A stretch of 11,679 bases of DNA from Thermoplasmata archaeon (GCA_021835185.1 JAKBQO010000035.1:1-11679); one strand, 5' to 3'. Positions 1 to 6,665 are shown, counted from the first letter of the stretch. Notes: generated by a model not told the origin, from the letters alone. Numbers and translations are program-made.

Positions 1-36
1 TTGTTAATTCAGGCATGATTTAAAATTGTATAAACA

Positions 37-75
37 TTATATATCAGGAAAAAATATAGTTTAAGGTTTGATATT
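37..75 (+). promoter_or_regulatory. Putative promoter and ribosome-binding site of the translation operon
   Basis: An archaeal-type TATA element (TTATATAT, 37-44) would place transcription start near position 66, giving a leader of about 10 nt before the ATG at 76. AAGGT at 63-67 could serve as a weak Shine-Dalgarno if transcription starts earlier, for example from the A+T-rich stretch at 19-27. The choice between these two arrangements is open. Confidence 0.4.
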
Positions 76-357
76 ATGAAAATGCCAAAGCAAATAAAAA
101 CTTACTGTCCATACTGCAAAAAACATACGGTACACGATGTAGAAAGGGTCCGTAAAAGAAAAGCCAGTGAATTGAGGGCCGGGCAGAGAAGGTTCAGAAG
201 GGTGACATCTGGTTATGGTGGATTCCCCAGGCCAAGATATGAGGGTCGGGAAAAACCGACAAAGAGAATTGCATTAAAACTTAAATGCACTGTATGCAAG
301 AAATCAATAACTCCTCCGACACAGAGGGCAAAGAAATTTGAAATAGTGGAGGCATAA
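76..357 (+). CDS. rpl44e: 50S ribosomal protein L44e
   Basis: This is a 93-aa ribosomal protein of the large subunit, the archaeal counterpart of eukaryotic eL42, located near the tRNA exit site. The N-terminus [18 protein letters not shown] is the family signature. Two CxxC pairs (C11/C14 and C71/C74) make the zinc ribbon, separated by an arginine/lysine-rich segment (about residues 24-66) that contacts rRNA. The length is normal for archaeal L44e. The start at 76 matches the family N-terminus; a second ATG two codons downstream would remove only Met-Lys. It is the first gene of a tight operon: its stop is followed after 2 nt by the rps27e start, the usual archaeal L44e-S27e pairing. Nothing looks degenerate. 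Confidence 0.97.
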   Translation: MKMPKQIKTYCPYCKKHTVHDVERVRKRKASELRAGQRRFRRVTSGYGGFPRPRYEGREKPTKRIALKLKCTVCKKSITPPTQRAKKFEIVEA

Positions 358-359
358 AA

Positions 360-560
360 ATGGCAGATGAATTTAAAAAATTGAAGGACACGGGAAATAA
401 TTTCCTTAAAATAAAATGCAAAAGCTGCGGGAATGAACAGATTGTTTATTCAAAGATCTCTTCTGTGGTTGTCTGTAACATTTGCGGATCAACCATAGCA
501 AAACCAACAGGGTCAACACTCGCCACATCAGGAGAACTTGTGGAAAAGGTAAAATTGTAG
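360..560 (+). CDS. rps27e: 30S ribosomal protein S27e
   Basis: This 66-aa small-subunit ribosomal protein (eS27) carries one C4 zinc finger formed by C20, C23, C39 and C42, in the context FLKIKCKSCGNEQ and VVVCNICGSTI, which is diagnostic for the family. The C-terminal part (AKPTGSTLATSGELVE) matches the conserved tail that packs against 16S rRNA. A strong Shine-Dalgarno, GGAGG at 348-352, lies inside the last codons of rpl44e, 7 nt before the ATG, and fixes the start. The gene is co-transcribed with rpl44e upstream and the aIF2-alpha gene 7 nt downstream. Confidence 0.97.
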   Translation: MADEFKKLKDTGNNFLKIKCKSCGNEQIVYSKISSVVVCNICGSTIAKPTGSTLATSGELVEKVKL

Positions 561-567
561 GCCAGTT

Positions 568-1329
568 ATGTCCAGAGATATGCCCGAACAGGGAGATTTG
601 GTAGTTGTTACGATAAGGGAAGTACAGAATTACGGGGCCATTGTCCAGCTTGATGAGTATCCAGGAATTTCTGGATTTATACATATAGCCGAAGTTGCAA
701 CTGGCTGGATAAAGCACATTAAGGATTTTGTAAGGGTTAACCAGAGAACAGTATGCAAGGTATTAAATGTGGACAACAACAGAAGGCATGTTGACCTCTC
801 ACTCAAAAGGGTAAACGAACATCAAAAAAGAGAAAAAATAGAGGAATGGAAGAACGACCAGAAGGCATACAAGCTGCTGGAAATTGTGAGTAAGGAAGCA
901 AACATAACAGATAAAGGGCTAATGAAGAACATAGAAGATTATCTGATATCTGAGTACGGTAGCGTTTATGATGCATTTTTTGACGCAGCTTCCAATAAGG
1001 ACTTTATGAAGGATAAAAATGAACCATGGAAAGACATATTTATAAAAGTCTCAAAGGAGAACATATCGATCCCCATGGTAAAAATTGGAGGTGAAATTGA
1101 TATGTACTCACTGGCCTCCAACGGAATTGATCTTATAAAGAATGCCCTTGATATTGGAGACACAAAAAATATAGATCTAACATATGCAGGATCGCCAAAA
1201 TACAGGATTTCTGTTGTGGATGAGGACTATAAATCTGCAGAGGAAAAACTCAAAAATGTTTTAGAGATGATTTCAACCAGATGCAAAAAAAATAATATAT
1301 CTTATAGTTTTGCAAGGGATGAACAATGA
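568..1329 (+). CDS. eif2a: Translation initiation factor 2 subunit alpha (aIF2-alpha)
   Basis: This 253-aa protein is the alpha subunit of the heterotrimeric factor that delivers initiator Met-tRNA to the small ribosomal subunit. An S1/OB RNA-binding domain spans about residues 8-80 (PEQGDLVVVTIREVQNYGAI, GFIHIAEV, HVDLSLKRV). A helical middle domain follows (about 85-160), then the alpha-beta C-terminal domain that binds the gamma subunit (about 168-250, with DLTYAGSPKYRISV as the signature). Length is close to other archaeal homologues. The ATG at 568 is used here; an ATG at 580 (Met5) sits just before the conserved PEQGDLV and cannot be excluded. The TGA stop overlaps the nop10 start as ATGA, indicating translational coupling. 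The gamma and beta subunit genes are not in this window. Confidence 0.96.
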   Translation: MSRDMPEQGDLVVVTIREVQNYGAIVQLDEYPGISGFIHIAEVATGWIKHIKDFVRVNQRTVCKVLNVDNNRRHVDLSLKRVNEHQKREKIEEWKNDQKAYKLLEIVSKEANITDKGLMKNIEDYLISEYGSVYDAFFDAASNKDFMKDKNEPWKDIFIKVSKENISIPMVKIGGEIDMYSLASNGIDLIKNALDIGDTKNIDLTYAGSPKYRISVVDEDYKSAEEKLKNVLEMISTRCKKNNISYSFARDEQ

Positions 1330-1505
1330 AAACTCTCATAATGAAATGCCCGTCCTGCGGGTTGTATTCAATGAAAATCATGTGCCCTCACTGTGGCGCA
1401 GCAACAGTAATGGCCATCCCTATGAAATACTCGCCCGCGGACAAATTCCAGAAATACAGGATAAAGATGCTGGAGGAAAAAAACAATGGAAAAGATAATG
1501 ATTAA
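1326..1505 (+). CDS. nop10: H/ACA ribonucleoprotein subunit Nop10
   Basis: This 59-aa protein is the small H/ACA RNP subunit that binds the pseudouridine synthase Cbf5 and helps position guide RNA for rRNA pseudouridylation. It begins MKTLIMKCPSCGLYSMKIM, and a zinc ribbon is formed by C8, C11, C20 and C23. It continues into the conserved linker and helix AIPMKYSPADKFQKYR (residues 30-45), the equivalent of the family P-x-x-(F/Y)-S-P-x-D-K-(Y/F)-x-K-Y-R motif. The start overlaps the aIF2-alpha stop by 3 nt (ATGA), and the 3' end overlaps the next gene by 20 nt. A purine-rich AGGGATGA just upstream can act as ribosome-binding site. The gene is short enough to be missed by length-filtered gene callers; the aIF2-alpha/Nop10/PAC2 order is a known archaeal cluster. 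Confidence 0.95.
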   Translation: MKTLIMKCPSCGLYSMKIMCPHCGAATVMAIPMKYSPADKFQKYRIKMLEEKNNGKDND

Positions 1506-2238
1506 AAATTATGAGGAGCCCGAATTGAACTCCCCCATATTTGTGGGCGGTCTCCCGGGTATTGGAAACGTGGGAAAAATAGCTGCAGATTATTTTGTAG
1601 ATAAATTAAAAATGAAGAAAATGGCTGATATATACTCAGAATTCCTTCCCCCACAGGTATTTATAAACAACAATGTGGTGCACCTTGTAAGAGAATCACT
1701 TTATTATAAAAAAACTGGCAGGAAGAATGACCTTATTTTTCTCACCGGCGACTTTCAGGGGACAACGCAGGAAGGACAGTACGAACTTTCCTTCAGGACG
1801 CTTGAGTTGCTGAAAAAATATAAAGTTTCAATGGTTTATACCCTTGGTGGCTACAGCGTCGGGAAGATTGTTGACGAACCCAGGGTGCTTGGAGCTGTCA
1901 CAGATAAGAAACTTGTAAGGTCTTTAATGCGCAATGGGGTAGTTTTTCCAGAGGCCGAGCCCAGTGGTGGAATAGTTGGTTCTGCAGGATTGATTCTTGG
2001 CATGGGCACAGAGCTATTTTCTATACCGGGAGCCTGCTTCATGGGTGAGACATCCGGATACTTTGCCGACCCCAAGAGTGCAAGGGAAATAATAACAGTT
2101 CTATCAAAGGTTCTTAAGACAAGGATAAATCTCAAGGATATTGATGAAAAAACAAAGCAGCTTGAGGACATAACAGAAAAAATGCGCCAGGAAGCCCAGA
2201 CTAAAACTTCAAAGGATGACCTTGGCTATTTCGGATGA
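1486..2238 (+). CDS. PAC2-family proteasome assembly chaperone homologue (COG2047-type)
   Basis: This 250-aa protein belongs to the PAC2 superfamily, whose archaeal members (PbaA/PbaB) are linked to proteasome alpha-ring assembly. Family hallmarks are FVGGLPGIGNVGKIAADYF (residues 19-37), a TLGGYSVGKI segment (119-128), a GGIVGSAGLILGMG loop (161-174) and GETSGYFADPKSAREI (187-202). A charged helical tail follows and ends in LGYFG. That tail resembles the C-terminal peptides by which proteasome partners dock, but it is not an exact hydrophobic-Tyr-X terminus. The start at 1486 is favoured because GGAGG at 1472-1476 lies 9 nt upstream; an in-frame ATG at 1498 would be 21 nt away. The gene overlaps nop10 and ends the operon. 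Its exact client and role are not established by the sequence. Confidence 0.88.
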   Translation: MEKIMIKNYEEPELNSPIFVGGLPGIGNVGKIAADYFVDKLKMKKMADIYSEFLPPQVFINNNVVHLVRESLYYKKTGRKNDLIFLTGDFQGTTQEGQYELSFRTLELLKKYKVSMVYTLGGYSVGKIVDEPRVLGAVTDKKLVRSLMRNGVVFPEAEPSGGIVGSAGLILGMGTELFSIPGACFMGETSGYFADPKSAREIITVLSKVLKTRINLKDIDEKTKQLEDITEKMRQEAQTKTSKDDLGYFG

Positions 2239-2248
2239 ATATTTTACA

Positions 2249-2277
2249 TTTTTATATTGGAACAGCATTTACTATTA
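2249..2277 (+). promoter_or_regulatory. TATA box for a leaderless transcript starting at 2278
   Basis: TTTTTATAT at 2249-2257 is centred about 25 nt upstream of the ATG at 2278, the spacing that puts archaeal transcription start at the A of the start codon. This argues against using the in-frame TTG at 2257, which lies inside the box itself. Confidence 0.55.
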
Positions 2278-2895
2278 ATGAGAGCCGAAGTTTTTAAACC
2301 AGGCAACATTAAGAAACTGAAAAAGGATTTTGATGATATTAATGAGTGTGATAAGCCTGTATATTATGTAGTAATCAATATTTTTGACGCTTTTCCAGGA
2401 AGGATTTCAGCCATAAAGGTGTACAAAGACAGCGACATAGACCTGAAGATAAGGCTGGGAAACAAGGATTACAGGTACATAAAAATACTGAAATCAAAAT
2501 CCGGGATGTTCGAGATCATGAGATTGCCTCTTGATGAAAGGAAGATAGGAAAAAACAGTCTCTATGATATGATCAGGAGGGATGTGAAATCAGGTGACCA
2601 GCTTACAAGGGAAACAAGAAATGAAATATTAAAATACATTGATTTTAACAGAAACAGAAAAAAATTGCTGTATATACTCAGCGACAGTGAAAATAAAAAT
2701 TATTACATAATGAAGGAAACAACAATTAAGGACATAGTAGTACATGACATTGAATACATGTATTCAAAGGACAGTTCATACAGAATATACAACGGAACCA
2801 TCCCTGCTAAATTTATTGGGGATTACTGGACAAGCTATCTTAAAAGAAGGAAAAAGACAGAGATGGATGTGTGGAAATCTTTAATAACACAATGA
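2278..2895 (+). CDS. Uncharacterised 205-aa protein
   Basis: I do not recognise this family. The reading frame is open from a TTG at 2257, but the ATG at 2278 (MRAEVFKPGNIKKL) is preferred because a TATA box overlaps the TTG. The product is lysine/arginine-rich and soluble-looking, with no signal peptide, membrane span or cysteine motif. The first half alternates short hydrophobic strands with charged turns (YYVVINIFDAF, ISAIKVYKDSDIDLKIRL, YRYIKILKSKSG). The second half is more helical and basic, with several tyrosine-rich patches (NKNYYIMKET, IEYMYSKDSSYRIYNG) and a C-terminal SYLKRRKKTEMDVWKSL. The gene follows the PAC2 gene by 39 nt, with its own promoter, and precedes fixC. The basic character is compatible with nucleic-acid binding, but that is only a guess. 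Codon use resembles the neighbours, so it is probably a real native gene. Confidence 0.8.
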   Translation: MRAEVFKPGNIKKLKKDFDDINECDKPVYYVVINIFDAFPGRISAIKVYKDSDIDLKIRLGNKDYRYIKILKSKSGMFEIMRLPLDERKIGKNSLYDMIRRDVKSGDQLTRETRNEILKYIDFNRNRKKLLYILSDSENKNYYIMKETTIKDIVVHDIEYMYSKDSSYRIYNGTIPAKFIGDYWTSYLKRRKKTEMDVWKSLITQ

Positions 2896-2896
2896 A

Positions 2897-2958
2897 TTTT
2901 TTATATAAAAGAGTTAAAAACTCATACAAAAAATTATTAAATACAGTGCTTATATGCA
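2897..2958 (+). promoter_or_regulatory. Promoter region of fixCX with adjacent inverted repeat
   Basis: A strong TATA element (TTTATATA at 2900-2907, inside an uninterrupted A/T stretch) would start transcription near 2930, with a leader of about 29 nt. A second candidate (TTATTAAAT, 2934-2942) would give an almost leaderless mRNA at 2959/2962. Between them lies a perfect inverted repeat GAGTT-AAA-AACTC (2911-2923), a plausible operator position directly downstream of the first TATA box. The T-run at 2897-2902 may also terminate the preceding gene. Confidence 0.45.
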
Positions 2959-4227
2959 ATGATGGATTATGATGTTGACGTTGCGGTAATTGGCGGTGGG
3001 CTCGCCGGAATTTCTGCGGCAATTACTGCTGCAAAAAATGGCCTTTCCGTTATAGTTCTCGAACGTGGGGAACATTCCGGATCGAAAAATGTATCCGGCG
3101 GCAGAATGTATATACACTCATTAAAGAAACTTCTAGGGGACCATTATAGGGATGCCCCTCTGGAACTCCCCATCAAAAAGGAGACATTCGAGATTTATAC
3201 CGGGAATCATAAAGCAAGTTTTTCATTTGAAAATAAGGATAGTGAAAACAGCTATTCTATACTCAGGTCAAAATTTGATGCATGGTTCGCATCTGAAGCA
3301 GAAAACCTTGGAGTTCCCATATCCTATTCCACACTTGTGTCAGGAATAGACAGGGAGAATGAAGGGCTTGTTGTTAGAAGTGACAGGGGGGACATAAAGA
3401 CACCTCTGGTTATTGAGAGTGACGGAGCTGCAGCATTTGCATCCAGGTACTTGGGACTCAGGCAGGAAAAATCATTTAAAATGCAACCTGTGGAAAATCT
3501 TCAGAACAACCCGGATTTCATGCCAAAGCAGTTCATGCTCGGTGTAAAGGAGATAATAGATAAAAAACCTGAAGGTGATTACGGCGAATCAAAAACTATA
3601 CTTGGGCTTTCTGATGGGATAAAAGGTGGTGGATTTGCCTATACAAATAAAGAGACCACTTCCATAGGGCTTACACTGAAACTGGATTCTCTTGAAGGCC
3701 ATGATGAAAAGTCATTTGAAATTATAGAAAATTTCAGGGAGAAACTTGGGATTGAGGGAAAGTTGCTGGAATACTCTGCACACATGATTCCATTTTACAA
3801 ATTTGAAACACTTCCAAGAAGATACGCAGATAACATCCTTGTCACTGGGGACGCTGCGGGGTTCCTTATTAATGACGGGTTTACAATCAGGGGCATGGAC
3901 AATGCAATTGAATCTGGCCGCCTTGCCGGTGAAGCCGCAAAGAAAATAAAAGATTCCGGCAATTTCAATGATACCTTTGTATACGAACAGATGCTGGAAG
4001 ACAGCTTTATACTGAGGGACATGCAGGCTGCCTCAAGGATTTCCACATTATTTGGAAACGAAAGGACATTCGATGCTTATCCCAAAATAATGGCCGGCGT
4101 ACTGGACAGAATGTTCACGGTAACTGGCAACTCCCGGGAAAATATAAAAAATGTCATGATGGATGAGATTAAAAAGAACAACATTGGGTATTATACATTG
4201 TTGCAGGACATGCTGAAGGTGATATAA
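2959..4227 (+). CDS. fixC: FixC-type electron-transfer-flavoprotein:quinone oxidoreductase flavoprotein
   Basis: This 422-aa FAD enzyme is homologous to FixC/ETF-QO. It accepts electrons from electron transfer flavoprotein and passes them, with FixX, towards the quinone pool. The N-terminal Rossmann fold has the dinucleotide motif IGGGLAG (11-17) with the acidic E35 for the FAD ribose. It is followed by the family motif SGSKNVSGGRMY (40-51). Further FixC hallmarks are YSILRSKFDAWF (99-110), GVKEII (195-200), GGGFAYTN (223-230), EYSAHMIP (271-278) and the second FAD motif GDAAGF (297-302), followed by GFTIRGMD (307-314). Length matches E. coli FixC. Tandem ATGs at 2959 and 2962 are both possible starts. 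The stop overlaps the fixX start by 1 nt. fixA/fixB are absent, so ETF must be encoded elsewhere; the acyl-CoA dehydrogenase at the window end is a plausible upstream electron donor. Confidence 0.93.
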   Translation: MMDYDVDVAVIGGGLAGISAAITAAKNGLSVIVLERGEHSGSKNVSGGRMYIHSLKKLLGDHYRDAPLELPIKKETFEIYTGNHKASFSFENKDSENSYSILRSKFDAWFASEAENLGVPISYSTLVSGIDRENEGLVVRSDRGDIKTPLVIESDGAAAFASRYLGLRQEKSFKMQPVENLQNNPDFMPKQFMLGVKEIIDKKPEGDYGESKTILGLSDGIKGGGFAYTNKETTSIGLTLKLDSLEGHDEKSFEIIENFREKLGIEGKLLEYSAHMIPFYKFETLPRRYADNILVTGDAAGFLINDGFTIRGMDNAIESGRLAGEAAKKIKDSGNFNDTFVYEQMLEDSFILRDMQAASRISTLFGNERTFDAYPKIMAGVLDRMFTVTGNSRENIKNVMMDEIKKNNIGYYTLLQDMLKVI

Positions 4228-4493
4228 TGGATTTGATAAAGAGACTTGGACTGAATAAAAACGAGGTTGGAAACCAGAGCCATATAGAAGTTAATACCAG
4301 TATATGCAAAATATGCATTGATAAACCATGCATAAGGGTCTGCCCGGCCGAAACATATGAGGAGGATAAGGAAAATGGCATAACAGTTCATTATGAACGA
4401 TGCCTGGAATGCGGTGCAGCACTATATGCATGCCCATTCGGTGCCCTGGAATTCAAGTACCCTGAAAAGGGTGTGAGCTATATATATGGATAA
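4227..4493 (+). CDS. fixX: FixX-like ferredoxin with altered cluster ligands
   Basis: This 88-aa iron-sulfur partner of FixC is translated by coupling: the ATG overlaps the fixC stop, and AGGTGAT at 4217-4223 is a strong Shine-Dalgarno. The N-terminus and the region YERCLECGAALYACPFGALEFKYP (split by position: C59, C62, C69) match FixX/ETF-QO C-terminal ferredoxin domains, as does the terminal GVSYIYG. Cysteines form a first motif C27-x2-C30-x4-C35-x3-C39-Pro and a second, C59-x2-C62-x2-A65-x3-C69-Pro. In E. coli FixX the second motif reads CLECGTC and supplies the only cluster; here the third cysteine is alanine (codon GCA, 4419-4421). The extra first motif could form a normal [4Fe-4S] cluster with C69. 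The second site has three ligands at most, so it may hold [3Fe-4S] or nothing. Confidence 0.9.
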   Translation: MDLIKRLGLNKNEVGNQSHIEVNTSICKICIDKPCIRVCPAETYEEDKENGITVHYERCLECGAALYACPFGALEFKYPEKGVSYIYG

Positions 4494-4497
4494 ATTA

Positions 4498-4526
4498 TAA
4501 ATTTTTTAATATAAGTGGGAATCCCA
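4498..4526 (+). terminator. Likely terminator between convergent genes
   Basis: A T-run (4502-4507) five bases after the fixX stop resembles archaeal oligo-T terminators. A short inverted repeat TGGGA-A-TCCCA follows at 4516-4526. The site lies in the 51-bp gap between fixX (+) and the Cas4-like gene (-). Confidence 0.4.
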
Positions 4527-4544
4527 TGAACTGGTTATCCTGCT

Positions 4545-5996
4545 TCACTGTTTTTCCCTACCTGTTACAATTTCCTTTCTGCAGCTGCATGATTTGAAAT
4601 CACAGGATTTTATTGCAAATTCCGGGCACATGTCAAGAATCATTGGTGTCCTGCCTGCAACGGCTTTTTCAATATTTTCTATTGATTTCCTGCATAAGCT
4701 GATAATCCTGTCTATATCGAACAGAACATCATGCACCATAACAGTGTTTTCAAGCCTTGGATACACAACTATTATGAGACCTTCCCTCATATTGCGGCGG
4801 GCACATGTTATTGCCAGTTCAGAATAATATGTCTCAGGAATGCTGTTCGGATATTTTGAATTGTTAATCTTTAGCAGGTAAGGGACTATAGAGTTTTCAT
4901 CATAAATGTTTTTTATTATATACTTGTCATCTCCATAGAGCGGCAGTGTAGATACCTGGTTGATCTGTGCTTTTTCAGTTCCACTCACGCTCAGAATAGA
5001 ACTGTTTATGGATTCCATTGCAAAGAATTTTATGTTATTCTTCTCATAAAAAGAATCGGGAATTTGACCGGAATTTTCCATGGTTCTTGAATCGCCGGTA
5101 ATTTTGTGGTAATATTTTCTTGGGTATATAAGATCATAAAATCTTAAATCTGTGGAACTTCTACCTTCTCCATATATTTCCTGAAGGCTGGATTCCAGAT
5201 CCCTGTCCTCCTCCACTTTGGCCACATTTTTAACCCATGAAGAATCTCCAGGCCGGAGGGAATGGCACGGGCATATTTTGGCTTCCGAATAGGGGCATCC
5301 GTATCCAAAGTATGAGCAGCGGGGAAAATCTCCTATATCTCCATTATCCATTGCCCTTGTTATAAGGGAGAATCTGTAGACCATCTCATCTTCCACTGCA
5401 CCACGGTCATATATGGAAACCCTGTAAGCATAAAACTTTTCATCTGAGAAGAATACCAGATAATTGTCTGTGGTGAAATTTCTGTTCATGGCAGCATAGA
5501 AAAGCAACTGTTCCAGATCTGAACTGTAAACACTGTATATATTTTCCATGCTGATGCGGTCAAAATGTTTTGTCTTGAATTCAACAATGGAATCGTAAAG
5601 TGTGAAATCAGCCCTGCCAACCACATTCAATCCCATCTGTGCACCGGTCAGTATGACTTCAGACCCTGAGAATCCAGGCAGCCTTTCAAACCACTGCCTG
5701 GCAAGAAAATGTATTTCTTCACCGTTTTTCATTCTGGATTCCACGTTTTCAGGCATGGGGACATCTGGATATTTTCTGGAAAAATATGAACGTGTCGGGT
5801 TTATGAGGTCGGTCACATAGAGATATTCCGGAATCTGCAAATTTTTTATTTTTATTTTATCCTCCAGTATCTGTGAAATATAGGTATTTACTGTTTCACC
5901 AGTTATGGATGACTTAATTTCCCTTAATAATGACATATTTATATATTGATACAAGCTTAAAAAATTTTCTTTAAGGTATTGAGAATTTCCCTTCAT
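4545..5996 (-). CDS. Cas4/RecB-like PD-(D/E)XK nuclease with a second, degenerate Cas4-like half
   Basis: This 483-aa protein resembles Cas4/RecB-family exonucleases but is about twice the size of Cas4. The first half (about 55-244) shows the PD-(D/E)XK set: GEEIHFLA with H96, GRADF with D130, VEFKTK with E139 and K141, and QLLFY with Q163 and Y167. It ends in a cysteine cluster C227, C234, C242 and C244 that could bind Fe-S. The N-terminal Cas4 cysteine is absent (INPTRSYF). The second half (about 281-472) repeats the layout: DLIYPRKYYHK echoes DLINPTRSYFSRK, and a strand-rich core ends in C457, C465, C470 and C472. The catalytic acid and lysine are replaced (SIVPYLLK against SIVEFKTK). The start at 5996 overlaps the upstream phosphoribosyltransferase gene by 26 nt and lacks a clear Shine-Dalgarno; Met21 (5936) is an alternative. 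No cas1, cas2 or repeats are nearby, so CRISPR adaptation cannot be assumed. DNA repair is a possible role. Confidence 0.82.
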   Translation of the reverse strand: MKGNSQYLKENFLSLYQYINMSLLREIKSSITGETVNTYISQILEDKIKIKNLQIPEYLYVTDLINPTRSYFSRKYPDVPMPENVESRMKNGEEIHFLARQWFERLPGFSGSEVILTGAQMGLNVVGRADFTLYDSIVEFKTKHFDRISMENIYSVYSSDLEQLLFYAAMNRNFTTDNYLVFFSDEKFYAYRVSIYDRGAVEDEMVYRFSLITRAMDNGDIGDFPRCSYFGYGCPYSEAKICPCHSLRPGDSSWVKNVAKVEEDRDLESSLQEIYGEGRSSTDLRFYDLIYPRKYYHKITGDSRTMENSGQIPDSFYEKNNIKFFAMESINSSILSVSGTEKAQINQVSTLPLYGDDKYIIKNIYDENSIVPYLLKINNSKYPNSIPETYYSELAITCARRNMREGLIIVVYPRLENTVMVHDVLFDIDRIISLCRKSIENIEKAVAGRTPMILDMCPEFAIKSCDFKSCSCRKEIVTGREKQ

Positions 5997-6618
5997 GCCT
6001 TTTCAGCATTTTTAATGCCGCAATGTTTTCCAAAACTTCCTCCAGGTCAATATCTTCAACATTCAAACCATAGTTTTCAGCCAGTTTTTCTTTTAATTCC
6101 CCAACTCCAACAGGAACATCCATGAATTTCTTTGAAAGATTAAAGGTATCCTCATAAACGTTCCATGGAAAGACAAACCATGCCCACTCTTCCTTGGAAA
6201 GCCCCTTACCATAAAAATCCGGGGTATAGTTTGAACCATCTATGTAAAGCATTGATGTTGTTTTTACATCAGCTGGATTAATGGATTTGACATAATTATA
6301 AGAAAGCTTCATGCTTTCACCTGTATCGGTTATATCGTCCACTATGAGAACCTTCTTCCCAGTAACATCATAGTTTAACTTTTCTTTGAGAACAGCCTTT
6401 CCGTTCATTGTTGCTGTCAATCCCCAGTGTTCTGTCTTTATGGACAGAAGATCTTTTTTAAACAGGTAATCGGCAACCATTCTTGCAGGAACAAGACCTC
6501 CACGGGCTATACCTATAATAATATCGGGATTGTAATTATTCTCTACAACCATTTTCCTAATTCCCTTAGTCCATTCTTCTATTTCCTTCCATGAAACATA
6601 TGTAGCTTTGAATTCCAT
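5971..6618 (-). CDS. Phosphoribosyltransferase, purine/xanthine-guanine type (COG2236-like)
   Basis: This 215-aa type I phosphoribosyltransferase has the PRPP-binding signature VLIVDDITDTGESM (90-103; acidic pair D94/D95, then the T-G phosphate loop). The pyrophosphate loop is GIARGGLVPARM (36-47). Similar archaeal proteins are annotated as hypoxanthine/xanthine-guanine phosphoribosyltransferases, transferring phosphoribose from PRPP to a purine base in salvage. The base is not certain from sequence. The C-terminal hood contains WAWFVFPWNVYED (164-176), whose aromatics fit base stacking. About 40 extra residues follow, mostly acidic helix. The ATG at 6618 is preceded by a TATA-like TTAAAATA about 32 nt upstream. 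The 3' end overlaps the Cas4-like gene by up to 26 nt, suggesting co-transcription, though a functional link is not obvious. Confidence 0.88.
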   Translation of the reverse strand: MEFKATYVSWKEIEEWTKGIRKMVVENNYNPDIIIGIARGGLVPARMVADYLFKKDLLSIKTEHWGLTATMNGKAVLKEKLNYDVTGKKVLIVDDITDTGESMKLSYNYVKSINPADVKTTSMLYIDGSNYTPDFYGKGLSKEEWAWFVFPWNVYEDTFNLSKKFMDVPVGVGELKEKLAENYGLNVEDIDLEEVLENIAALKMLKRHEGKFSIP

Positions 6619-6655
6619 TTTCTATCTATAGATAAGTGGTTATTGTTATTTTAAC
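6619..6655 (-). promoter_or_regulatory. Promoter of the phosphoribosyltransferase gene with a 12-bp palindrome
   Basis: On the minus strand, TTAAAATA (6647-6654) is a reasonable TATA box, giving a start only a few bases before the ATG at 6618. The perfect palindrome TATCTATAGATA (6623-6634) lies between box and start codon, covering the expected transcription start, where a bound repressor would block initiation. Confidence 0.4.
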
Positions 6656-6665
6656 GTTCTTAGTG

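Noticed and set aside
1310..1498. 62-codon open frame on the plus strand
   Set aside because: It is out of frame with nop10, which occupies the same DNA and has an unmistakable zinc ribbon and family motif.
2257..2277. TTG start extending the 205-aa protein by 7 residues
   Set aside because: The TTG lies inside a TATA box whose spacing fits initiation at the ATG at 2278.
4545..5996. CRISPR-Cas adaptation locus, suggested by the Cas4-like gene
   Set aside because: No cas1, cas2 or other cas gene and no repeat-spacer array is present in the window.
6006..6018. Inverted repeat GCATT-TTT-AATGC
   Set aside because: It lies within the phosphoribosyltransferase coding sequence and is easily explained by codon content; there is no nearby T-run on the transcribed strand.
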